A DNA stretch of 37,765 nt, from the NCBI GenBank assembly GCA_018398765.1, contig JAHBMJ010000467.1, positions 1 to 37,765 on the forward strand, read 5' to 3'. A program made the translations under genes and the position numbers. This DNA comes from Chromera velia (Eukaryota; Sar; Chromeraceae). Under the pieces are notes generated by a model. It searched no databases. It was not told where the DNA came from and saw only the letters and a list, made by a program, of their open reading frames with translations. This document shows positions 12,901 through 26,300 of this stretch, piece after piece (the first letter of the stretch is position 1; every line of letters starts with the position of its first letter).

Positions 12901-14575
12901 TGAATGTAGGTTTCGTGAAATGAGATAAGCAGAATCCGAGGACAAAAAAGGGGAGAGACTTGGGACTGTCTGACTGAGGAGCAGAACAAAACGAGATCGA
13001 GTCTGCATGCGGAGCAAGAGTGGGCCCCCAAAGGGGAATCTGAACAGACGAGCAAAGCAGAGGGAGAGAGAGAGAGAGAGAGAGTTGTAATGGCAAAAAG
13101 ACAGATCTTTTTCCAGACTGAAAGCGAAGGAAAGCAGCACCACCAAAAGCAAGCCTACCGAGTCAGCTCTCTGGGCGAGTAGATGTAGTGAGGCTGCATG
13201 TCCACAACAAATCGCTTCTGAGACTGCGTGTAGAATTCAACCATCGCGGTTGTCAGTGCGTCGGCCTGCCCCCTCAGCTGGGGTGTCAGCTTCAGCATTC
13301 CTCTGTTGAAGGTTCCATAGATCTGTTTCAGCGACTCGTACCCGGGGAAGTCGACAAACATCAAAGGCGCGTGACGAAGGAATCGATCATTCATGGGTGT
13401 CCGCCCAGCGTCAGTCGGGGGATTGCACGCTCCGACAAACTGCACTCTCTCCAGCTTCACCCACTGCCTGTCTGTGGGTCTCCAGAACCCCCCCGCCTCC
13501 GTCAGCTGTCTCATGAACATGATCACCCTCTGCGTCCCGTACTTGTCAGGAGACGGCAGGTTGACCTCGTCACAGAACACGATCAGCCACTTCCCAGGCT
13601 GGACAGGGCGCAGGACGGTCCCATTGGGGGTCTTCACGTACTCGCAGTAGTGGTCAAAGGTCTTCAGCAGCTGCATGCACAAAGAAAAAAGGAAGAAACA
13701 TACAGGCGGGAAGGGAAACGTGCACGAAGAGTTTTTAAAGAAGAAGGAATTTGTACACCCCGAGATCAAATCGGAAGGAAAGGAAGCCACAAAATCAGTC
13801 AAAAAAAAGGGAAGAGGGCACAAACAGAGGCATACAGATCTGAATACATTCAAAGCATCTGCACACACACCCCTATCCCTCTGCTCGCACGCCACGCGGA
13901 ACAGGGAACCAGCCAACCGACCGACCAGCTCAGGAGTCGACCCCGACGAAAAGTTCAAAGACGCCATGTCGACATCTGTCATTGCCTTCAACGTGCTCAT
14001 CAACGTCATTGTCTTCCCGGACCCGGGGGGGCCGCAGAGAACGAACGGCTTCCTCTCTTCCATCCACGCCTGGAGTACCGCCCTGTGCCTCACCGTGTCG
14101 ACGGTGACAATCACCAAATCTGCGTCTGTGACTTCGTTGGCCGAGATTTCCTTCTGCGGCACTCGCTGCCTCCAGTGGTACCACTCTCCGTCCTCCACTC
14201 TCACCTCATAGTCGAGAATGGTGTCCCCCGCGCTCTCCATTCCGTTCGGAAGAGAGATCATCGAGATCGGGGCAATCTCCCGGCAATAGGCGGCACGGGC
14301 AGACAGAGGAAGCCCGCCACCCATGGCCCAGCAGATAGCGAAGAGCAGAAACTGCAGAGAGAGAAGGACGAAAAGCAAAAGCATCATTTCCAATGAGCTC
14401 AAGATCGAGAGAGAGATTTCTGGTGAGGTACTGAGAAGCAGAGCCCCGATTTCTGAGGGGAAACCAATGCGGGACGAAAGAATCAAGAAAGTTCAAAGCC
14501 CGGACGGAGTTTTCTGCAACGTGCCGCCTCTCCCAGCTCTCTCACACACGCGTGCATAAGCACACACACATACTT

Positions 14576-14613
<38 letters not shown>

Positions 14614-17600
14614 TCACTCACTCACAGGCACACACACACTCACACACACACAGACGCGGACCGACTTTTGTGATGTATCTGTCAACGTTATCGTCTGACA
14701 GAGGGAAGTCAGCGTGGCTTTCGTTGTAGTCTACCACGTTCTTCACTCCCTTGCGGACGAGCGAGAAGAGGCCGTCCAGAACCTTCACTCGAGTGAAGGT
14801 CATGATGTGGTCGTACTCATTGGCACGGTCAACCGCCTTTGTCACGAACCCGTTGTGTCCAAAGTAGCGAGGCCACAAAATGTCCACGCACTGGGCACGG
14901 ATGCGCATCTCCATCTCGCTGTGCTGAGACCGACCAAACCCAGCAGTCACTGCACCGGCCGCGGCGTCCTCGTCCTTCTCCTTGTCTCCTCCCGCTGCTG
15001 CCCCGTCTCCCATTTCGCCCTGCAGCTTCTCAGCAGCCTGCTCGGCCTGGTGTTGGGCCTCCAGGTCACCGAACCTGCACGGATGCATGCATGCATGGAT
15101 GCACACAGGGCTTTCATAGTTACTTTCATCCATTCTTATGTGCGTGGGTCCTGTGTCTGGCTGGGGTTAAATGGTCGACTGAAGAGGAGAAGCTGTGCAG
15201 ACGCCAGAGAGGAGGGACATCTTTTTGTATGTAGACGCAAGAGAGGATTGTGCCACGTGGCCGCAGACCCCCAATGGACCCCAGACAGCATTCCATTGCC
15301 ACCACTGAGGGTTTCTATCGCTTTGAAAAGTGGAACAACAATTGAATGAAGACATCAAAATAATAGAATTCTGTGTGCGACTTTGGTTTTTGTCGAGAAG
15401 TCGGATAGATGGCCTGGACTTCTTCTGTGAGAACCCTCATCTTCACCGGTGCACCGACCACTGTTTTCTCTCTTTTTCTTCGGCAAAATCGCACGCAAAT
15501 GCGTACCCCCGTCGACGTACAAGATCCTGGGGTCTTACTGACTTAATCGATGACAGCTCGTTGTGGAAGATCATGTCGTCGGTCACAACGTCTTGGGAGA
15601 ACCACACCATCCCACACCGCGACACAGTCGCGAGGGTGGCATACTTCAGAGTGTCCACCTGGAAGGGGGGAGGGGAAGGGAGGGAGGATATCCGCAAGGG
15701 TTTTAGTCACAGGAAAAGTGCACTCACTGTTTCTTTTTTTACCACAGCCTCTCGCGGCTCTTCAGGCACAATGGGCTGATCATCAATTCTACATCCTACA
15801 CAGATCCTCCCTGTTTCTCTCGAGGCCCCGTTCTTTCTCCATCCTTTTCCTTTCTCCAGACATCAAAGATAAAAGAGAAAGACAACCAAAGAGAAACGTT
15901 CTCCACCCCATCGATCGCCCCTATTCCTACCGACCTCGAACATAATCCGGACATTCGGAGGAATCTGCAGTCGCTCTCCGTTGGGCAGAGTGAGGAGTTT
16001 GTTGTCATCCAGCACAGAGTTCAGGTTCTCTGCCCACTCAGGGTCCACATCTCCATCAAAAACGATCCAGTGCCTCCTGTCCTTCTCTCCTCGGAGGGAC
16101 AGGAGAATCTTTCGGAGAACATCCGTGAACACACCATCGGTCCATTCCAAAGTCGTGGGGTCCAGTTTGCCGTACAATTCGTCCTTTGTGACCGCCTTTG
16201 GGTCTATCACGTACGACTCTCCCTTGACCCCGTCGATCTTCGTCATCGCCTCAAGCAGGACGCGCCACGCAGATGACTTCCCGCTCCCCACAGGACCGAC
16301 CTGGGAAGTCAATGTCACACACACACACACACATTGGATATGTTTATCTTATCTGAGAAGACAATGAATGCACAATCATGCACCATCAACTTCTCTTGCC
16401 AGCAGCGAATTTCCCACTCCGTAAAACAATGGCTTAAGGGGACAAAAATGAAAGCGAGAGCACAGAAGAGCAAGTTGTGCCGTCTTTGAGACGAGAAAAG
16501 TATCTGGATGATCTGCGTACGTAGGCGTATTTTTCTTCGTTCTTGCTGACCGGAAGCAACTTGAATAAGTGAATGAATGACTCACCATCATGTTTCCATG
16601 CGACAGCTTTTGGATCTGGTACAGCTGCAGACACTTCTCGAGCCACCTGTCTGTGCAGAGCAGGTGCTTGAGCTTGCACAGTCTCTTGATCTCGTCTGTG
16701 AGGACCTTCTCCTCGATCGCCACGATGTCTGCACCAGGAAACACCCCCGAAAGAAGAGACCGCAGAAGCGGAATGTCTTGAGCCACCAGTTTGGGCACAA
16801 GTGTGTCGCACACAGACCGAAGGAGAATGTTCTGCTCCCCACTCTCCGTGTTGCAGTTCCTGCAGACAAGCCAAAACAACAGGCAAATCACAGAAGAGGT
16901 TTCCAAGACACCATAGAGTATCCTCTTCTGCACAGTTGCTCATATGCGAGAAGAAAGGAAATTGTTAGCGTATTCCCAATTCCAGAATGCCGAAGTGACC
17001 CATTTGCAACGTCCGTTCACTCACTCAATCATTTACACAAGCTCACTCACTCACTCACTCACTCACTGACTCACTCTGGGTCCATAGCGAGCGCCTGTCT
17101 CTTCACGGAGCCTGCAGAGTTGAGCACAGACTTCAGAGACCTCAGGCCAAAGTCGTAGTGCGGCTGTGCGCTCAGTTGGTTCAGGCAGAGCTCGAACAGC
17201 GACACGATCTTCCCACTCAGCCTCTCTGCTGTACGGAAGCCCTGGGAGTAAAGCATCACCTGCAATGAGGGGGGGGAGCAGAGAGGGGGGGGGCAGGGAC
17301 GGCAATGAATGAAGAGAGAGCAAGCGAAAGATGGGAGAAAGAAATGCAGGGCAGATAGCACACACTCACACACGGGCGTGCGAAAAAATGTGGGAGATCA
17401 ACACACACACACACGTGAGGAGAGAGTAATCCACACAGGAAGAGAGAGACTTGCTTCCGCCCTCCCGAGTCATACCTGTGCGATGAGCTCCTTGTCCGGT
17501 CGCACCATTGCAATTTCTCGGAACAGCTGTTTCAGATTGTCGGGCAGGTTCGACCGCCCTGCGTATCCAGGGTTCATGGTCACAAAGATTCCCATGTGGG

Positions 17601-20600
17601 GATTCAATTTGACCTGCTTGCTCAGCAGTTCGATTTCCTTGTTGTCCTCTTTCAACCCCGTCTGGATCGTCAGGATCTGCTCGGAGACAGCTGACAGGAT
17701 CCTCTCCTCCAGACGGTTGAACTCGTCGAAGCATCCCCAGGCTCCGACCTGAAATTTCAGGGGCAGAAGGAGAACAATCAAAGGGACTCTACGGCTGCAG
17801 AAGGAAAGGCGCTGATAGGCAGACCCCAACAGACAGTGGGACAAAACAAGAATAGAGTGAAGAGTGAAGGTAGGATAACAATTCAGGAAATGTCCGCGAT
17901 TTCTTTCTCTTCAAAAAACTCTACAGCAGATGACGTGAAACGATCATCCGCCTCTCCGACCGACCGACCGACCGGCCAAGAGTGGGGGCAGGTATGCGGC
18001 CAGACAGGGCGTACACGCACACATACGCATGAAGAGAGAGAGGGAGAGAGAGAAAGAGAAAGAGAGAGAGAGGTAAAGAGGGAACACATGCTACAACCTC
18101 CCAGGCCCCCACCTGGCAGAGCCCCACGAAGATTCTTCCCATCGCCTGGAAGTCGAATGCCTCGTCGCAGCAGAACACGAGGACGAAACGCCCCATCTGG
18201 GCTCCCAGAGCCTTCACCGTCTCCGTCTTTCCCGTACCGGCGGGGCCGAAAGGGTTCCCTCCCAACCGCATGTGGAGGGCCTGTGTGAGGGTCAGGTAGC
18301 ATCTGTCCGTCAAGGGTGTCTGCACCAGCTTCTCCCCGATGCCCAGGTACTCCCACCCGTAATCAAACTCCGCATTGGCCATACGGATTTTCAGCTTCCT
18401 CAGAGGGTCGCTCTGCACGGAGAGAGGAGGGAAAGGGCTGTTTTTGTTCTGCGCCAAGGAAAGTAAGTGCGAATAGACGGCAGTGCGAGAGTCTCGACAA
18501 GAATTCCTGAAGGGACTTCCGATGTCGGTCTGACTGCCAGTCTCTTTTCTCCACAGAGGGAAAAATGGCTGACACCACAAAATCTTCTTTTGCATCTGGC
18601 GAAACGAGGACGAACTATCTCTCTATCCTCCCCACTTCTTCATGAATTTTCTTCATTGACTGACTGACTGACCTCTCCGTGCAACCAGTACATGCGCATC
18701 ACCTGCAGCCACTTGAAGTCCTTCTCCGACTTGCAGCCCTGGCGGGTCAACAACCTGCACACATCTCGCTGGTGTACAAGCTCGGTCACAAGCTGCTCGT
18801 ACTTCTGTCGCAACCGCTTCTCAATGTCAAGAAGCACCTGGTAGGCGAGGCAGTTGAGCATCGAGACGGAGCGGCTCTCCACATCCTGCAGCCCCTGCGT
18901 GCCCCCCTTCTGCAGCATCTTCTCTGTCCTGGTGGTCCAGTCGACCTGCACTGCCAGCAGCACAACTTGCGCAGGGAACTTGTTGATCCAGGCAAGGAAG
19001 GACTCCTCGGGAAGGGAATCTCCAGTGGCAGCCGCGACGATCTCCTCGAACTCCTTCACCGCTTTCTGCACACACACACACACACACGATGTATCCGTAC
19101 ATGTAAAGAAAGAGAGCGCGCGATGAGTCCTTGAAATTCCCTTGAGGTTGCGTCACAAGACAGCAGAGGACCAAGTAGGACACAGAGCTGACAGAAATTT
19201 CTTTCGAGTAGGCGAACAAAAAAAAGACCGGCATTGAGAGGAGAAAAAGAGCAGACATACCTCTAAGAGCGCAACGAGAGTGATCTGCATTGCCCTCTCC
19301 ACCCTTCCCAGCCAGGCGTTGATTGCCGGGTCTGCAGAGATCTTGACCATCTCGTTAAAGTGCACGATCTCGCCCTCCTTCGATCCCATGCCCAGGATCT
19401 GGTCGGGGTCTTCCGGGTTCATCTCCAGAGATGTGATTCCTGCACGCACACACACGCGTCATTCCATGTGCTCGTTACTTGATTTTGATGGCAGAGAAGT
19501 GAATGAGGGGATCCTTTCCGTTTCGAAACGGAGAATTTTCACAAGAAATTTGGGTAGGCAGCATCACGGTGGAACCTCACGAACTCATTTAGAGAAGAAA
19601 GTAGGCGTGCTCTTCTTTTCTTTCGCGCCCGACCTCCTGTCTGATGAGTGAAAGAGGGAAAGCTGACAGACAGACCTGCGAACATCTTGTTGAGGTGTCT
19701 CTGCACCACCTTCACGTCCTTAGAGTTTCCGATCATTTCGAGAAGGTCCTCGTCTCCCACAAAGTAGAACCGTGCAAACTGGCTTCTCTGCTTCTCCAGA
19801 TAGTCCCCGAGAGCCTTTTGGATCTTCGAGAGCAATTCGGAGAGACGGTCGAGGGATCTCTGAATGCCCTCAAGGGCTGCGACCTCCAACACCTGCAATG
19901 ACGCAAAAAACCATAATGTCAAGCATTGTCGTGCATCGACAGATGAATGTGCAAACAGACGAATCGTTCGATAAATAAAAGAGTGAAAAGAAGCGAATAC
20001 AAAAAAAACAGAGCTGCGTGGTATTGTGGCCTCAGAGGCCCCGACTTGAAACAACTGTCCGGACGAACACCAGAACCCAACAGAAGCAGGACCAGCAGGG
20101 GCGCTCCATTTCAAATGATTGTGCTCGGTGAAGCAATTCTCACAATGTCGCGCGTCGAAAGAAAAATTCTGTCCCACTCTTAGCGACCGTCTCACTCAAT
20201 TTGTTCTCTCGAGAAAAGGCGCACGCAAGCACCAATCATTGACTTCAGGTATCTGCTAGAACTCTTTCTTTGCTCCTTGTATCTACACCAACGAGGTGAA
20301 GGTAGCTCGTACGCACATCTGCTACTCATCCCATGCAGCCCGTTTGAATACGATTTCTCCGCTTATCATTGTTCTCACGAGAAGAGACTTTCCATAAAGC
20401 TCACCTTGGGTCTCTGCTGGACCTTCTTCATGATCCCCACAAAATCCTGGTCGATCGTCCTGAAACGCGCATACTCGTTCGGAAGCAGAAGCTGGATATC
20501 CGCAGATCCGAAGAAGATCCCCTCCAGGTACACCCACTTCCTCTGGACGTCCATCCAGGCGTCGAAGAGGAGACGGAGCCTGCTCAGCTTCTCGTCCCAC

Positions 20601-23261
20601 GACAGGGCCTCCTCCTCAAACACCTGTATGCATGCGTGCATGCATGTAGGCGACAGCAGGCAGGGAGGGAAGTGTTTTCGAGAGAATTGAGGGGAGACAC
20701 AGCAGAACTAAAAGAGAGAATGGGGGCCGACACCGCATGTATGCAGGGAAGCACAGAGAGAGAAATCTCGGGATCGAAAGAGAAACAGAGGTGCCACATC
20801 TTGGAGTCTCCTGCAAAAGCCCCTCAGGAGGAATGGGAGGGAAAAAAACAGAAAAGTATCAATCAAGCAGACGAAAAGAAGCTTCGCTCCTCGCTCCTGG
20901 TCGATCCCACAAGAAAAAGAAGGGTTTCGGGACTCCATGTCTTTTTGCTCAACTCCTGTGTCTTCGTGCTGAAGAAGAATTCAAAGATAAGAGTGGTTTG
21001 TTTCTATGAGCATGGATCTTTTTGTCTGACCTTGAAGTATGGCGACATTTTCATTGACGACAGCGAATTTTGGTGCTCGTCGATTTGAGTGAAGAGTTCG
21101 TCCCACCCTCTGATGAGACGGGTCTTGTTCTGGTAGGCCACCAGCTCCAATTCGTAGTCGCCCCAGATGTCCTTCACCTGTCTGAGGAATTCCTCCAACG
21201 CCATCTCGCCCTGGGCGTGAGAAAGGACCTCCTTGATCTCGTGCTCGTGATGGGTGATGTCGGCCTCTGCACAGGCACTCGTCAGGCAGTCAGGCAGGCA
21301 GAGAGGTGGTCAGTGAGGCAACCACAAGGATGGCACAAGAAAGCAAAAGGGATCAGCTTGAAAAGAGCATATACAGGACTGATGGGGCCCGCAGTAAGTG
21401 GATGAGTCAATCCACTTTCTTAAGCGAAAACCCATACAGTACACTGGACCAGCAGAACGGAAGAAAAACGATCACGAAAGAAACGGAAATGCAATGGAAA
21501 CCGGACAAGCCTTTATGCATTCCCCGAAGCAGGCAGTCTTTCCATCCCTCCTTCCCTCAGTGAAAGAATTGCTCTCTTCTCACTGACCCCAGAGATGCCC
21601 AAGGGTCAGGTCCTGCACTGGCACCGTCAGTCTGAGTTTCGCAGCCACGCTCTTCCAGTGTCTCTCCTTCAGGGCTTCCGTCTTCATCTCTGTAATCAGT
21701 CTGTTCACGGAGAGGTATCGCTTCAGAGTCTCCTGGAGGTGCTCAAATGCCTCGTACTGCCTCATCTTCGGAGGGAGGTTCTTCAGCTTTCCGAGAACCT
21801 CCTCGATGCCTTGACGGACCTGCAGACAGACGAAACGCTCAGTGAATGCTGTCTGATCAAGACTTCGAAAGCAAAACTCAAAGAGTATCACTGCTCTCCA
21901 AGCATGTCCAAGCTGCTCTAGAGAAACTGCTCAAACACTCGACCAACCGCACTAACTCATTTAGTCTCGCAGACCAGGGGCGTCTAACAACAACCAAAGT
22001 TTGCTTCTCTTCAAACCAAGTTGACACAAAGCATTCTCTCTTCCTTTCTCCCCCTTTCCCTACAAGGTAGCAAAACAAACATCACAAGCTTGAGTCATCC
22101 GCAAACCAACCTTCTTGGGCACCACCGCCGACCAAGGCGTCTCCTTGAGAGCTTCCAGGGATCCGTAGACAGAAGAGAGCTCGCTCCAGACGCCCTTGAG
22201 GTTTGTCAGCTCCTCCCCGAGAGGAGTCAACACCTCCGCGTTGGACAATTCCATCTCAAGGGCTTCCTTTGCGCTTCGGACTTTGTCAAACTCCCCGCGG
22301 ACCTGCAGGACGCGACCCCACACATACCAAATGTAAGCTACAAAGAGATGGAAGTATTCAATAGAGTGCACACGTCGACTCATGTGCAGTCATACAAGTG
22401 CACCTGGGCCTTCTCTTGGCTGCAGGGCGCTTTCCCAGAACTTCTGCTGCACGCTCCCCCGCCCTTCCTTTTTCCTGTCATTTCTTTCAGCCCCTTCTTC
22501 ATTCACGCTGCATGGGCTCTGCATGCCTTCTTTTTCTCCTCTTACCCTCTTTCCCCTTTTCCTTCATTTTCCCTCGCCCTGCCATGCACTCGCTGACCTT
22601 CTCAAGCCTCTGTTCGAACAACTTGATCTGGTCCATGGCCTGCACGGGCCTGACGTCTCCTTGGAGGGGCTTGGCGCCTGCCCACTCTGCGTAGAGTTTT
22701 TTGATCTTCTCATCCAGCACGCGGTCTTGCTGAATGATCAGAGCCTTCAGGGTCGGGATCTCACGCTCCATCAGGGTCACCTGCACACACACACACACAC
22801 AGTCACACATAAAGCAAAACAGAACACAGGGGGTTGCGGCACGACAGGTTGTCATTGCTCGAGGCTTTGTCTGCTGGGTCTTTGTCCCTTTTAGTGCGCG
22901 GCAATGGCAAGGCAACGTGATTCAGAGAATGGAAAAGACCCAGTAGTCATGGCAGAGGAGAAGGACTTTGAAACAACTGCTTTGAAGCAAAGCAACTCAC
23001 TGACCCTTCTGTGCAGAATTTGTTCGAAGGCGCTCCATTCTCCTTCCACCCTGTCCAGTCCCATCCACTCAGCAGGGAACTGGAACCTCTGTCTGTCGAG
23101 AAGCCGCTGGGATGACCTCAAGTGGTCCAGCTGGGCATTCCAGGCAGCAGCCTTGTGCCGTACCTGCACATGCAAAAAAGGAGCAACGAACAAATCAACC
23201 GTCTTTGCTCGATTCGTTCTGTATTTCCGCACATTCTGCCATCAGCGGAGGGCCCGAGAAC

Positions 23262-23327
<66 letters not shown>

Positions 23328-26300
23328 AGAGAGACTCGGAGACAGCGAGGGAACGAAAACACACAACAAAAGGCGAGGAGGAAAGTGAGATCCATCCACT
23401 GAAGATGATTTGATTCCACAAAAGCCGGTATCTTCCTTTTCGACCTACCTCCTGCACTGCCGTGACGAAAGCAGTGACTTCATCTGCCCCGCCCTCGTTC
23501 GTGACTTGCTCGAGGAGGAATCTGCTCTGCTGAACGTTCGTGTAGAAGACCCCCATCTGCTCTCCCACCTTCCCTCCAAAGGCATTGAGAATGTCACGAT
23601 GCCAGGCGTCGTACTTGTTGTTCACCTGAAGGATGAAGGAGAAGCAGAAGAGAAAATGGAGGTCCGATTTTCTGTCTCCAAGATTCTCCAGGCACCTTTC
23701 TCTCTCAATCCCGATCGTGCCAACTGTTCAATCACTCTCAAGGTTTGATGCAAATTGAAAGAAAAGTCCGCAGAGGAAACATTGTGGTGCTGTCAGGAAA
23801 AACGAAGCAATGCAAGGAATCTGTGATCGCTCAACACCAACCTTTGCCTGGACCTGAGAGTAGTCGATGACCATCGCCCCAAACGTCTTCTGGACCTCAG
23901 AATTGTCGAAGGTGCTCCTCGCCGCCTTAATGTCTGACAGCAGCTGCTGCCAGAGTTCGATGTCGTCACCCAACCGCTGGGAGACGGAAGAGTGCTCGAT
24001 GTCCCACAACGCCTGGTACTGGAGCCAGGACTGGACGTACGTCTCCATGCGCTTGATGCACTCTGCAGCAGGAGGGACGGGGGAATGGGGTGAGCATCTT
24101 ATGAATGTATATTCATTTTTTCGTGATGCGCTCTGCAGAGAGCTTGCGACAGAAAAAACAAAGCCGACAGCGGAAAATTTGTCCATGCAGGAGAAGTCAG
24201 CAACAAAAACACAAAGAGCACTTTTGCTTGGTATGGTCTGGGGCTCTCAAGGAGAAGGCGCACTCGCGTCTCCGATGGAGTGAGCTAGTTGGACTTCCCT
24301 TTTCTGTCACCGTCCTTCCCGTCCGTCTGTTTGTTGTCTCTGCTCTTCATCGCTGCTGTGAATGCGTCTGGACGACCTTTTCGGCTGTTTACCGTCCGCA
24401 TACACACACAGACAAAAGTCAAAATGTAAGGAAGGAGGGAGGCACCCACCCTCGATAGCGTCGTATGCGTTCTGGAGGGTCTGCTGCTCGACCTTCCCAA
24501 TGATGTCTTGGTAAGTCTTCTTCTCCTTCTCCTCCTCCTCGTCCACCTCCCCAGCAGCCTGGGTGGCCGTGCCCCGCTGGAAGGCATCGTATCGAGCTGC
24601 CTGGAGACGAGGCAGACCGCAGAGCTGAGCGACAGCCCCATGGAACGCGTGGGTCCAGGACTGGCGTGCAGACTCCACTGGTGGATCCAGATACATCGTC
24701 TGAGAAAAGAGTAGCAGGGAGGGGGCAGAATCAACGATCATCATCATAAGGAACAGAGAGGAGGGCGGAGGTAGTTGTGTGACAGATTTCTCTTTCTTTG
24801 GGAAGGCATTTGAGGGGCACTACCTCTTTTCTACTTTCTTGCTAGGCAGATAGACAAGAAGACCTTTCAACTGTCAGTAAACGAAAAGTCATCGATCTCA
24901 ATCACACCATTCTACTGTTATGCCGTCTCCGTCCATCTAGGACTTCCCTTCCAAATGTCCCCCCAACTACCACCCACCCCGCCTCTTGTGCCTGCCGACC
25001 TGATAGGTCATTTTGAGTTCATGGAGTGTGCCCTCCCCAATCAGACCCGAGAGGCCGGTGCCAGATGAATCCACCGCCTTCTCGCGCTCTCGGAGGTCCC
25101 TCCCTCTTCCCCCTCCAGGCGCCCCCTCTTCAGGTCCGTCAACTTCGGGCCAGGAGAGGAAGTGGCGCACCCAAGCCTTGACCAACTCCTCCAGACGACG
25201 GGCAAGGATGCCTTCAATCTCTGCATCGAGAGTCTGAACCCACCCGTCGAGGTTGCTGAAGGACTGCAAGTTCAGATCATCCAAAATCTTCTGGATCCTG
25301 TCAATCGCGGAACGGAAATTGAGGGCGGAAAATCCAGAGCCCCCAGCAGCGGGTGATGCATCTCCGGTGTTGTCTCGTTCTCTTCCTTTGGTGTGGAATC
25401 TGGAAGGGCCACTGCGCCCCTCTCCGTGCATGCTTCTGGTGTCGTCTGCCTGTCCTGACTGTGAGGTCAGGGGGATGGTCTTCAACCCCTCGATTTCCTT
25501 CCGGATGTTCTCTGTCGAGGCGAGGAGCTCAGAGACTTTGTCGTGGAAGAGGAACACGACGTCGGCAAACTTTCGGGAGAAAGTCTCCAGACGCTCTGAG
25601 TCCCACCGAAGGCCGATGCCGTCCTGGTTTCATCAGACGCATGCAGTCGAAACAATATAAAAAAAGAGAACAAGGGGAAAGGGAAGAAAGCAACCGGGAA
25701 TCAGGTCGAATCAGATGTAAGATCGACATGCGGAAACCGTCGGAACAGTCGCTCGCAAACTCTGGGCCGTTTTTTGCGATTTGGGGAGGTAGAGAAAAGG
25801 TCTTGCGGAGAAGTATTTTTGAGCAAAGTCACTGACTGACCTGAAGGCAACTTTACCGATTGACCGACTGACATTTTCATGGGCAACGTCTCACTACCTT
25901 TAACACGCTAACAAACTTCGAGGGCAGGTCCGCTATCAGAGTAAACAAAAAATCATTAGTTCTCGAGAGTCACTGGACTCCCTACCTGACAGCCCGCCCA
26001 CCTACACACCTGACTGACCATGATGCTCGCGTGAACGTCGAGCTGGTACGATGCCACCAGGGGTGCAATCTCCCCTGCGACCTTCTGTGCAGTCTGCATG
26101 TAGGTTCGCACCGACTCCTGAAGCGTCATTGCGAACGGGTAGTTCAACTTGGCCTCGTCTGAGGTCACCTTCACGGAGTAGGGCACGCGGTTCTGGAGAA
26201 AGCCCTGGTTCCGCACCTGCAATACTCACAGCAGAGAGAAGAAGACACCATTTACGCATTCATGAATAGAAAGAAGTACATGGTCCCGTAGGAAGGTTCT

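Noticed and set aside
13188-14396. Plus-strand 402-codon open frame
   Set aside because: Antisense of the AAA3 exons; no motif and no conserved reading.
18113-18130. Reading VGAWEV past exon 24 as coding
   Set aside because: It duplicates the start of exon 25; the family has a single [11 protein letters not shown].
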